Positions 56,501-64,000 of a stretch of 64,000 nt of DNA are shown here, piece after piece. The notes beneath the pieces are model-generated. The model was not told where the DNA came from, did no database searches, and saw only the letters and a list, made by a program, of their open reading frames with translations. Source of the DNA: Diphasiastrum complanatum (lineage: Eukaryota; Streptophyta; Lycopodiopsida; Lycopodiales; Lycopodiaceae). The stretch lies in NCBI GenBank assembly GCA_029204225.1, contig CM055111.1, forward strand, positions 11,109,999 through 11,173,998, given 5' to 3'. Numbering within the stretch: the first letter of the stretch is position 1; every line of letters starts with the position of its first letter. The position numbers and the translations under genes are program-made.

Positions 56501-57622
56501 CCCCTTGATTGCACACTCACCATCATTTGCGGTATAGATTACCTTCCTATCACCATCAAATGCCATTAAAGATGAAAAATACTCTTTATGATATGTCATA
56601 TGAGAAGTGGCTCCACTATCAATCCACCAAGGATCAATGTCTCCATGATTAGCCAACAAGCAAGATGACATAACAAAAGCATCATTTGAAAGAAGCTCAT
56701 CCCCACCCTCATCAATAGTTAGATTGGTTTGCTTTTCCCCTTGATCCCTCTTTTTCTTAAAACAATCACTAGCAAAATGCCCTTTGACTCCACAATAGAA
56801 ACATTTTAGCTTAGATCTATCCTTCTTTTTGCCAAAAGTAGAGTGCTCACCTTGGTCTTGCCCTTTAGACCAATTGCTTTTACCTTTGCCCTTGAACTTG
56901 CCTTTAGAGAACATTGCCTCCTCTTCTCCTCCTTGAGATGTAGAAGATGCTCCCACTCTTGCTTGCAACCTGAATTCTTCAGCCAACAAGACCTCTTGCA
57001 AGTCTCCAACACTTGGTAAACATTTTTGGATAGCATAACTTTGAACAAGATTAGCATGATCATCCAACAAGCCATTGAGAATCACTTGAACAAGCTCCTC
57101 ATTATTTATGCCATCATTAATGCATGCTAACTCATCATTCAATGCTTTAACTCTCAAAACAAAAGCATGTCCATTCTCACTCTTCTTTTGCATACAAGAA
57201 AAGATTTGCCTTCTTAAAGTCAACACTCTAGAAGTAGACTTGGATTCATAAACCTTCTTCAAGGCTTCCCAAGCTTCACTAGATGATGTGCACTTACCAA
57301 CCTCTTTGATAAGCTCATTTGTCACATTCATCTTGATCATGTGAAGGGCTTTCTTTGCCCTCTTGTCATACCTCAATTGTTCTTGAGGTGCCAAAGGTCT
57401 CTCCTCCACACCTACAACAATATCCATCAACTCATTCATCTCAAGCAAAGACTCCATCCTTACTTTCCAAGTAGAATAGTTGAGGGAGGTAAGCCTACAT
57501 TGCTTTCCAACATGTAGCCTCCATTTGTAGCCATGTTGCAATGATTGATCTCTGATCTTTGACCTGTTCCAATGCACTAAGCACTCTCTTGAATCAACAA
57601 ATGAAACACAAGAAGAAATCAC
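53585..57622 (-). CDS. Copia gag-pol polyprotein, complete
   Basis: One frame of 1345 residues. UBN2 gag spans about residues 45-230. The zinc knuckle 'CFYCGVKGHFASDC' is near 272 and protease 'WWIDSGATSHM' near 332. GAG-pre-integrase 'VWHKRMGHLNYKAL' is near 465. The integrase triad is in 'LLHSDIHG' (about 525), 'RSDNGGEY' (about 594) and 'GVAERKNRT' (about 630). RT runs from 'GCKWIFKVK' (about 870) with catalytic YVDD near 1021, and RNase H has 'SDSDFAGD', 'SLSSSEAEYKAL' (about 1224) and 'SKHIEVAYHF'. The stop TGA sits in the 3' LTR. The first about 40 residues look atypical: another ATG at 57534 in a different frame reads 'MATNGGYMLE', a normal copia gag start, but soon closes, so a one-base change near 57500 may have altered the N-terminus. 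The protein makes particles and carries out cDNA synthesis and integration. Confidence 0.95.
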   Translation of the reverse strand: MISSCVSFVDSRECLVHWNRSKIRDQSLQHGYKWRLHVGKQCRLTSLNYSTWKVRMESLLEMNELMDIVVGVEERPLAPQEQLRYDKRAKKALHMIKMNVTNELIKEVGKCTSSSEAWEALKKVYESKSTSRVLTLRRQIFSCMQKKSENGHAFVLRVKALNDELACINDGINNEELVQVILNGLLDDHANLVQSYAIQKCLPSVGDLQEVLLAEEFRLQARVGASSTSQGGEEEAMFSKGKFKGKGKSNWSKGQDQGEHSTFGKKKDRSKLKCFYCGVKGHFASDCFKKKRDQGEKQTNLTIDEGGDELLSNDAFVMSSCLLANHGDIDPWWIDSGATSHMTYHKEYFSSLMAFDGDRKVIYTANDGECAIKGIGTIPISLSTNRNIELKDVLLIPSITKNLLSVSQMLDKGFKVEFDGDACLIKKGCSIIAKGKRQGKLFKLDACVVANQVGCMANEQMSIQEVWHKRMGHLNYKALEVIAKKEVVRGLPKSLTCLNHVCEECALSKSHRLPYTRSISRSKMPFSLLHSDIHGVTTISNGGAKMYVTFIDDFSRFCWVYLLKSKDEVFDVFVKFKVAIETQFTTKIKCLRSDNGGEYISNKFKAFCDEHGIKREYTCPRTPQQNGVAERKNRTLCESAKAMRLNANLPKPFWSDALLCANFLCNRWPSVVLEGKTPFEALFGTKPNVKFLRTFGCICYFNITLDDRTKEDPSSRKGIFVGYSEVSKAYRIYVPSIKKVFTSRDVIFDESNIPKVVSSDDGVVATNVLDDNGVDDTLDVDVEEASSSQIPRRTPRHKVKPSRLTYDGKGKQVVDGSNYAFLTSFDVPSCVDEARQKEEWIQAMDLEFEALMKNNTWRLVELPKGKSAIGCKWIFKVKTNQDGSINKLKARLVAKGYAQEHGIDYEETFAPVAKMVSIRVIISLATLYGWDLWQLDISNAFLNGDLEEEVYMEQPESYVSHSKPNHVCFLQKSLYGLKQAPRSWYARLNSFLLSQNFTMSEYDHSLYFRISANDVTILLIYVDDIILSGGNKEDIEDIKKALKKEFEVHDLGLLSYILGIEVIRTSQITFISQEKYAISILNRFHMVDANPIDTPMESHVKLTIRGNERSFEDITLYRKLIGSLIYLTITRPDLSYCVGRLSQFMQDPSIEHWKLGKRILRYISGTKDFGIVYRGSSPNLFGFSDSDFAGDLMDRKSINAHAIFIGDGAISWMSKKQATISLSSSEAEYKALTSCTKEMVWIKRMIMELHLLDFSESPIIFCDNLSAQSLASNPVFHARSKHIEVAYHFVREQVLAKEIKLEHVPSKECVADIFTKALGKDLFFKHRTSLGVLSKSMLKLVEEGV
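53590..53599 (-). other. Polypurine tract of young copia
   Basis: The minus strand reads GAAGAGGGAG immediately before the LTR TG. It is also translated as the last residues of the polyprotein ('EEGV'), and the stop codon lies inside the LTR. Confidence 0.9.
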
Positions 57623-58130
57623 AAAGATTTGGAACCTAAAACCTTACTTTTTCTCTCTTTTCCTCACTTTTTCCTTAATTTTAGCCACTAGTTTTATGAT
57701 TTCTTGATCAAACCAAGACCAAACCTCAATATACTTGCTTTTCCCTCACTCCTAAGATTGAGATACACTCTTGAATCATTCAGCAAACTGAAAATCAGAG
57801 GGTTACATCAATTTTGAAGTTTTTGACATGAAGAAGCAAGAAATTGAATCAAAAAACTATATGCTAGAATGGAAAACTAATAGGATCTTGTTGGATCTTG
57901 CATCTCCCTCTTTCCAAAACAATTTTTGTCTCCTTATTCTGATAAGTACAGAGGGAATTCGCCCTACTTCAATTGAAATGCATACAAATGATGTTTTGAT
58001 CACAAAGATCCAATTTCTACACATAAATCAACAAGATTTTTAGCTAGAAACTTGATTGGAATGCTACAAAAGCAAACTCGCCCACAAATCTCTTCTAAAT
58101 CTGGCAAAACCTGCACATTTGGCCGCCTAA
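57623..58130 (-). other. Leader of young copia
   Basis: Untranslated region between primer site and gag. The small frames here have no domain. If translation began at 57534 the leader would be about 90 bases longer. Confidence 0.7.
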
Positions 58131-58143
58131 TGCTCTGATACCA
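58131..58143 (-). other. Primer-binding site of young copia
   Basis: The minus strand reads TGGTATCAGAGCA directly after the LTR CA, complementary to initiator tRNA-Met. Confidence 0.93.
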
Positions 58144-58796
58144 TGTGAAAAACTCAGATCCAAAAGATGCTAAAGTTTCATAAAGATCTTGGCCATGGAA
58201 GTTATGCACATCTAGATTGAAAAAATGATAGAAATTGTGATGTTAAGCATACTAAACATCAACTAAACATCAAAATCTGATCATAAGCTTCCACAAACAG
58301 AAACTTGCTGTCCCTGTCCGTACTTCAGAGCCTACAACCTGCATTTCACACGTGTGAAGCCATAGCAACAAAGAAATCACAATTCTAGTGGCTAGAATGC
58401 AAGATATGAACAAAAAAGTGAGAGAGAAGAAGATGGATCTTCAAAGAGCATAACATTCATTCAATAGAATGAAAATGAGATGTGTACATACTCGTGGAGA
58501 TGGCTATTTATAGCAGCCATAGTGCCTCTTGGCCACTTGTCTTATGATAGGCTAAAATTGGGGTCCAATAGGATTCACCCATATACCTAGAAATTTGGTC
58601 AAATAGGAATGCACCAAATTATGAGCCAATAGAAGAGCTCCACACTCGACCTCCTCTAATTAATGTGACCTCAAAAGTAGTGTACACATACTTTGGGCCT
58701 CTACATACATGTATGAACCTATCTCTAACTTTTATTTGGCCATAGGCCTACAAAATCTCAAGTTAGGAAAATACTACTAGTTGACAATTTTTCACA
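58144..58796 (-). repeat. 5' LTR of young copia, 653 bp
   Basis: Same sequence as 52937-53589. For this minus-strand element it is the promoter-bearing LTR. Confidence 0.97.
58505..58512 (-). promoter_or_regulatory. TATA box of young copia LTR
   Basis: The minus strand reads TATAAATA within the 5' LTR, about 290 bases after the LTR start. Transcription would begin around 58475. The G-box-like palindrome TTCACACGTGTGAA lies about 150 bases downstream of it. Confidence 0.6.
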
Positions 58797-59838
58797 TTGG
58801 ATTCACTCAAAGTGAATATGATCCAAGTTTGTACATAATGTATGATGTAAATGGCATTGTGATTTTATTGATTTATGTAGATGACATCATTCTTAGTGGT
58901 GATAACATTGATGGTATTGAGAAAACCAAGAAAAATCTATCTCTAGAATTTAAGATGGTAGATCTTGGTCAACTTGACTTTATATTGGGCACAGAAGTAC
59001 TTAGAGGTTCAGATTTCATCTTCATTAGTCAATCTAAGGATGCTCAAAGTTTGCTCAATAGATTCAAGATGCAAGATTGCGAGAATGTAGAAACACCAAT
59101 GGAGCAAGATGTGAAAGTGCTCAATGAAAGTGATGAAGCATCCTTTATGGACATCACTCTTTATAGGTAACTAATAGGCTCCTTAATGTGGATCACCATA
59201 GTTAGGCTTGATCTATACTCTAGTGTGTGTAGACTAAGTCGATATATGCAAGATCCATTAGTGATACATTGGAAAAGTGCTAAAAGGATATTGAGATACA
59301 TCTCGGTTACTCTAGATCATGGATTCCTCTATAGAGGAGATGTCATTGATTTGCATGCCTTTAGTGACTCAGATTTTCTTGGTGAAAAAAGAGATAGGAA
59401 GTCCACAAGTGCCTATGCAACATTCATTGGTGGAGGAGTAGTTTCTTGGTCGTTAAAGAGACAAAAAACCATCTCACTTTCTTCAACTGAGGCCGAGTAC
59501 AAAGCTCTCACCACTACAAAAAAGGAGCTACTATGGATCAAAAGGCTACTTATGGAGCTGAAAGTCATGAGTTAAGATGATGTTCCAACTCTCTACAATG
59601 ACAACATTTTAGCCCAACACCTTGCAACCAATCCAATCTTCCATGCAAGGTCAAAGCATATCGAGATCTCTCATCATTTTGTGAGAGAAAAGGGGCAATC
59701 TAAGGAGATATCTTTGGAGCATGTGGCAAGTACTACATGTGTTGCTGATATCCTCACTAAACCACTTCAAAGAGCTGCATTTGCGAAGTTAAGATCAGCC
59801 CTAGGGTTGATAAGCAAGTCTATGTTATCTTCAAACTA
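58797..59838 (+). pseudogene. Copia RT and RNase H relic, second part
   Basis: It resumes the RT interrupted at 52936: 'SEYDPSLYIMYDVNG', catalytic 'LIYVDDIILSGDN' (58870-58905), 'LGTEVLRGSDFIFISQ', then a TAA at 59167. After a frame-preserving restart, RNase H has 'FSDSDFLGEKRDRKSTS', 'ISLSSTEAEYKAL' and, after another stop near 59573, 'SKHIEISHHFVREKG' and 'VADILTKPLQRAAF'. It ends at 59838 with 'SKSMLSSN'. Only a few stops break it, so decay is moderate. Confidence 0.92.
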
Positions 59839-59852
59839 GTTGTGAGGAGGAG

Positions 59853-60189
59853 TGTTAAATTTACGCAAGCTAGTTTGCATAAATTCCACTTGTAAATGAC
59901 TTTGAGGCCATGATGTGGGATGTCACACGTGCCAAAATCAGAGGATACTGTATTCTAAGTCAAATCATTAACCTAGCTTTGGAATGGTACGTGGTCTTGG
60001 CCACTACTTGAGGCACTTTCAGAAGAATGAAATTTGTATTGCTCATTCCAAATTCATTCCAGTTGGAAAGACTCTTACAATTGTTGTGAAAGCCTTATCT
60101 TATTATCTAGGTGGACACAAATTTGTTATTCATTAACATGGATTCAGTTGATTTACCTATCAAAATACAACCCGACTGATGTCTTAACA
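59853..60189 (+). repeat. 3' LTR of the decayed copia
   Basis: It starts TGTTAAATTTACG just after the purine tract 'gtgaggaggag' (59842-59852). The end is taken at CTTAACA (60189), which mirrors the TGTTAA start; an alternative end is TTAACA near 60139. A CACACGTG word lies near 59928. The 5' LTR was not found in the window. Confidence 0.65.
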
Positions 60190-60291
60190 ATTAATCCATT
60201 ATCTCTTATATTTTGGTTTGCCACCAATGCAGACCTGCAGAGAAAGGAAAAAAATTAGAAAATAGTTTAATACAATAAAAAATAGACCCAC

Positions 60292-60784
60292 TTAAAATAC
60301 TAATTTGAATGCATGGATCCTTCTTTTGAGATAGCCTCCTCTTGAGATATTCTGAATATCCTTGCAAGATTTTCGCTTTCGTTTATTGTTCTTAGACTTC
60401 TTTGCCATTAGTTCCACATCTTTCAATAATTTTATGTTCTCCGAACGAATAGAATGCAATATTGCTTGCATTTGTTCATATTCCACAGTGAGATCTGATA
60501 TAGCTTTTTGTACTGACTCATGATTTGTTCGAAGGTTTGCATTGCAATAATTTTGTATTGCACTCTCTCTCATGAAAGTAAGAAGACATACATCTGACCT
60601 GACTTTCCAGGTTTTGAATCTTTTGTATTGAAAATATATTTCCATAATTTTGTAATGTTTCACAATATCCCAAGAAACCATTATGCCCATTACATATCCA
60701 AATGACTAACTGAGTTATTGATGAGAAGATTGCATGATGTCGAGTATTAGAATCTTTAAGATACAAAGACCCATCTGTCCACAA
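60292..60784 (-). CDS. Orphan frame pair with predicted coiled coil
   Basis: Two overlapping minus-strand frames (60518-60784 and 60292-60690). The second has a helical, heptad-like segment ('NHESVQKAISDLTVEYEQM', 'SENIKLLKDVELMAKKS') and ends in a strongly basic Lys/Arg tail ('KNNKRKRKS'), resembling a coiled coil with a nuclear localisation signal. No family is recognised. It may be an exon of an unidentified gene, a transposon fragment, or chance. Confidence 0.3.
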
Positions 60785-61400
60785 GATCCAAATTCTTTTT
60801 TCCTTCAGTCCAATAACTTAAAAGGTCTTCAATAGATATTTTTGATCCTTTGACTCCTCTTTTCTGTAAATGTGCCCAGGTCAGAGGGAATGTCCAAATG
60901 AAGATGATACAAAATCATCATTTTTAAAAGTACAAAACACACAAGCTCCAGAGTAATCAGAATAGAAATACTAAAAAGATATTTGAATGCAAATATATTC
61001 TTATATGATGCAAAAACACCAATTTTGATGTTTGCTAATGTAATGGTGATTCCTTCCATATTCAAATACGGAGATGACGCTCATATTTTGATTCCAATGT
61101 GAAGATGGTGCTCAGATTTTGATTTCGATGTCAAGATGGCACTCATATCTTGTTTTCAATATCCAGATGACGCTCATATTTTGTTTTTAGTGTGGAAATT
61201 GCACTCATATTGATTTTGAAATTCTAGAGAGAGAAAGTTAAACTGTGGCTAGATAGAATGTAACTATGACTATAGTTGATTTGTTTAACCATAATTGTAG
61301 ACGAGCTGGATATACCATTGGGAGTGGTGTACGCTTTGGGGGTGGTGTGGGCAAGCAAATAAACAATATTGTTTTTCTTTATTGGACTTTTTTTCTCATC

Positions 61401-61449
61401 CTAAGTGGCATTTCTTATAGGGTCTTTTTCAAGTTTGAAACTCCTCTAA
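61401..61449. repeat. TIR fragment, same family as 51726-52072
   Basis: The reverse complement begins TTAGAGGAGTTT and continues through 'AAAGACCCTATAA' to 'AATGCCACTTA', matching the left end of the 347-bp element over about 48 bp. A partner end was not identified. Confidence 0.65.
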
Positions 61450-62009
61450 CGATTGTTAAAAATAAAAGAACAAAAATTCTAAAAGAATCAAAAACAAGAA
61501 AAACTCATTTCAATTCCCAAAATCACCTAGAGTGACATTTCAACTTTTAGCAAATCATGACAATAGCTTATTTCTATCACAACAAAGCTAAAAATGATAA
61601 AACCAAAAAGAGATTTGGTGAGTTGGAACATAGAAAACAAATTTCAATACTATTGTTTGATCATTAATTGTGTGTTGAATCAAATTAAGACTATAGCATT
61701 AGGATAGGACGAGGTTGGTAATGATGAGGTTGCAGCAGCTTTGATGAAACTTAGAAAATAAGAGTGTTGATTTATGATTTCATTGGTTACTTAGGACGAA
61801 GAGGATCAATTTTACAACATCATTGTTTATTTAGGGCAGATGATTGATCCCCCGAGTCTTTAAAAAAGAATTGTTGGAACTAAAATCAAATAAATGGTTG
61901 GCATGTCACCAACCCCTATAAAAAATTGATGAATACATTATATTTTGGTTGAAAAATTATGTGATCATACTTCTTGTGGGGCTAGCACATTGCCATCCCC
62001 ACAAAAAAA

Positions 62010-62045
62010 TTAGGGTGGTGGGTGATTGATCTCCCACCACCCTAA
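62010..62045. repeat. Perfect 13-bp GC-rich hairpin
   Basis: Arms 62010-62022 (TTAGGGTGGTGGG) and 62033-62045 are exact reverse complements around a 10-base loop. It has no T-tract or adjacent gene to suggest a terminator. Confidence 0.85.
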
Positions 62046-62492
62046 ATCATAGAAATCAAAAAGCAATTTGAAGCTTCTCGAAAATTGTATTTCATTCTGT
62101 TTTGTTTTATTGATGAAGAGAATCAATCCATGATTATCAATGTTCATCGCATATCTATAATATGATTACAAAGATCTAGCTGTAGTGTGGGTATTCCTTC
62201 ATGGTGAAAATCATGCCATTTCTTTGGCACACAATGATTTGTTGTCATTTATTTCTCTAGTGTTCATAGAAAGAATGTCATGCAATCGGATGAGACATTG
62301 TACAACTTTGCTAGTTTTTCAATGCACTTTGAAAGTCTTGCTAGGTGTATACTTGGCCAATTGATAGTTCACAAATTTCTCCAAAGGCACCTACTGTCTG
62401 ATGGTGCAACAAAGTGCTTGTAAATGTTATCAAGCTCCTAATTAGAGATCCTTGTTTTGCAATCAAAATCGATCACTTTTTCATGTTTTCAA

Positions 62493-62582
62493 ATCATGTC
62501 CCTTGAGTAGCAACGTGGAACCACCGATAACACTAATATCATGTCCCTTGAGTAGCAACGTGCAACCACCAATAACACTAAT
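62493..62582 (+). repeat. Two 45-bp tandem units
   Basis: Units 62493-62537 and 62538-62582 differ at two positions; the first seven bases of a third unit follow. Confidence 0.9.
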
Positions 62583-63798
62583 ATCATGGATAAACTTCTT
62601 CAAGTTATAAGAGTTATTGGTCTTAGTTCACTAGTCCCTTATTGAAGCACTCTTAGGCCTAGCTTCAAATATTAATATTTTCATCCTAGGAAAGTAGCTC
62701 CTTACGATTAGATGGTTGTGCGATGCCATTGTCGAGTTTAATTGCATACGCCAGCCAAGCATTGCATTCAAAATTTTGAAGCTCTCTTTCATTTGTAATT
62801 AACTCGATTGATATGATGACAGTATTCACTTATCATGCACAAGTGAATACCCTGCTAAGCACGCGCACACAATACAACTTTATGCCCAAAATACTAGCAT
62901 CTAGTCTTTCCTTCTCTTCCTTTAGGGATAAGTAGTTTGTGAAAGTTGAGCCTCACAAATTTCAAAAGTGACTTAGCTCTCGATGATGCAAATTCTCGGC
63001 AAGAAAAGCTCTTAAGACATTATATTCTCCCAATAATGTTGAGTTCATACAAAGAATCCTAGACCTTGGCAAATATGTAGTGCATGAGTGAAACAATTTC
63101 GGGCATGCAGCATTATGCTTGAACTAATGGAATGATTTATATGTATGGTGGACTGATTGTGCGCATCTTTACAAATTATTAAATTTAAGTCTACACATTC
63201 TTGTCAAACAACAAACAAAGTCATTGATCAACAGCACCAAATGCTCTGCTTTGGGAGCATTTGCTGTTTGATAATTTCAATTCCCAGTAGTGTGCCCTTT
63301 TAAGTCATATGCAAACATGCACTGACAGGTGCATAACCTCATTAATTTTTGGATTCATATTATTCTGCCTTCTTAAGAGAACAGCAATGATCCCAAATGT
63401 AGCATGCCCACTTCAAAGACAAAACCCAACACTATTTTGCATGAAATTTCTCATTTGGAAGATTAAATTATTTGTGTTCAACAATTGACAAATTTTGATA
63501 GCTGTACAGCTTCAAAGCTCCACCTCCAGCTTGTAAATTTTCTAGTTAACAACGAATAGCTGTGTTGAGCATTATTGTGCACCTAAAGCTGACAAGCTGT
63601 TAGGCCTTGCAGAAAGAATTTCTACATCATAGTTTGAATAAACTTTACAATTCGCTTCTGCACCAGGCAGCCTTGTGCGTGTTGTGTGGATGTGAATTGA
63701 GTGAGCCCCCTGCCCCACATGTACATGCAGATGGCAATCATATATGAGCCACGTGCATGACACAAACATAGAGAGGGGAGGAAGGAACACATAAAGTA

Positions 63799-63947
63799 CT
63801 ACATTATGCCAGCAATTGCAATAGATAATAGCCACAGCAAAATCCATGTTGCAGCATAGATGTTTGTTCCATCACTAGGAGTAATGTGAGAGGAACCAAC
63901 TGACTGAGTTTGACCAGATGATGTTGCAACCTTGACCTCTGAAGAAC
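63799..63947 (-). CDS. Last exon of a gene with hydrophobic C-terminus (partial)
   Basis: On the minus strand an intron ending in 'TGTCTGTCCACAG' precedes a 149-bp exon that enters in phase (two bases complete a codon) and encodes 48 residues before TAG at 63801-63799. The sequence starts Ser/Thr/Gly-rich ('SSEVKVATSSGQTQSVGS') and ends in 'WILLWLLSIAIAGIM', a hydrophobic tail of about 16 residues with no basic residues after it. This is the pattern of a GPI-anchor signal or a C-terminal membrane segment of a cell-surface protein. The rest of the gene lies beyond the right edge, so the family cannot be named. It could also be a chance frame, but splice acceptor, frame and tail agree. Confidence 0.55.
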
Positions 63948-64000
63948 CTGTGGACAGACAGACATATATCACACAGAATCAGATACAGCCACTTTAAGTT

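Larger units (their letters stand above)
52932..58801 (-). mobile_element. Intact, young Ty1/copia element with TTGGA duplication
   Basis: The element proper is 52937-58796 (5860 bp), flanked by TTGGA at 52932-52936 and 58797-58801. The two LTRs are each 653 bp, and I found no difference on reading both through. A primer-binding site abuts the 5' LTR, a polypurine tract abuts the 3' LTR, and a single open frame of 1345 codons covers gag, protease, integrase, RT and RNase H. All catalytic motifs are present. This indicates a very recent insertion, possibly still competent. It disrupts the RT gene of the plus-strand copia. Confidence 0.97.
50865..60189 (+). mobile_element. Decayed copia element hosting two insertions
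   Basis: The plus-strand coding order runs from a gag-pre-integrase piece (50865-51180) through integrase (51108-51725), linker and RT (52073-52936, resuming at 58797) and RNase H (to 59838). A polypurine tract and 3' LTR start at 59853. It is interrupted by a TIR element (51726-52072) and by the young copia (52937-58801 including one target duplication). The 5' LTR and gag are missing. Confidence 0.88.
60190..63798. other. Sparse unclassified DNA
   Basis: Apart from the small features listed here (orphan frame, TIR fragment, hairpin, 45-bp tandem repeat), no gene or element domain is recognised. Near 61070-61210 a phrase about 'gatgacgctcatattttg' is repeated three or four times in degenerate form. 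Confidence 0.4.

Noticed and set aside
53590-57075. Plus-strand frames antisense to the intact copia polyprotein
   Set aside because: They are shadows of the strongly coding minus strand and have no independent domains.
62010-62045. Intrinsic terminator
   Set aside because: There is no following T-run or adjacent gene, and the genome is eukaryotic.
1-64000. rRNA genes, disease-resistance (NB-LRR) genes, kinases or pararetrovirus insertions
   Set aside because: No diagnostic motifs (P-loop NB-ARC, kinase HRD/DFG, viral movement or coat proteins) were seen on either strand.

Overview
The window looks like nuclear DNA of a seed plant, and a gymnosperm is my best guess. It is AT-rich and almost entirely made of nested, mostly decayed plant-type transposons: Ty1/copia, Ty3/gypsy and CACTA/En-Spm. 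Only one complete ordinary host gene is visible. Its three exons, canonical GT/AG splice sites and plant-specific family membership (MIF/D-DT-like, MDL) rule out a prokaryote. The gymnosperm guess rests on the very high density of old, diverged retroelements and is inference only.

Layout. 1-3596: 5' part of a copia element (plus), frameshifted and cut off inside reverse transcriptase. 3597-6660: non-coding sequence with microsatellite and tandem duplications. 6700-9560: relic of a CACTA transposon with a hairpin of subterminal-like repeats. 9650-12570 (minus): copia RT/RNase H joined directly to a chromovirus integrase and chromodomain. 12580-13400: relic of a protein resembling the DUF7869 family. 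13524-14027 and 21271-21773: an inverted repeat pair carrying the same chimeric junction. 14100-21270: mostly decayed LTR-like and tandem-repeat DNA with a copia integrase fragment. 21795-22487: an orphan reading frame.

22482-28904 and 34603-48925 are two inverted copies of one composite: a copia element inserted in the LTR of a small Ty3/gypsy element. They flank a 7.4-kb spacer holding the MIF-like gene (30882-33006, minus). The second copy was later split by a 9.9-kb gypsy-type insertion (35249-45192, 5-bp target duplication AAGTG), which is itself composite, and by a 242-bp MITE. 49480-60190: a copia gag relic of another lineage (minus), then a decayed copia element (plus). That copia is interrupted by a 347-bp TIR element and by an apparently intact, very young copia element (52937-58796, minus) with matching 653-bp LTRs, a TTGGA target duplication and an uninterrupted 1345-codon gag-pol frame. 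60190-64000: sparse unclassified DNA ending in the last exon of a minus-strand gene that continues beyond the window and encodes a hydrophobic, possibly GPI-anchor, C-terminus.

Nothing here forms an operon or pathway. The coherent biology is the layered insertion history, which can be ordered from target duplications and empty sites inside the window, plus one conserved host gene. The strongest leads are the young copia, the inverted duplication around the MIF-like gene, the chimeric element junctions, and three orphan coding regions linked to retroelements. All element assignments come from reading protein motifs by eye; no database search was run.
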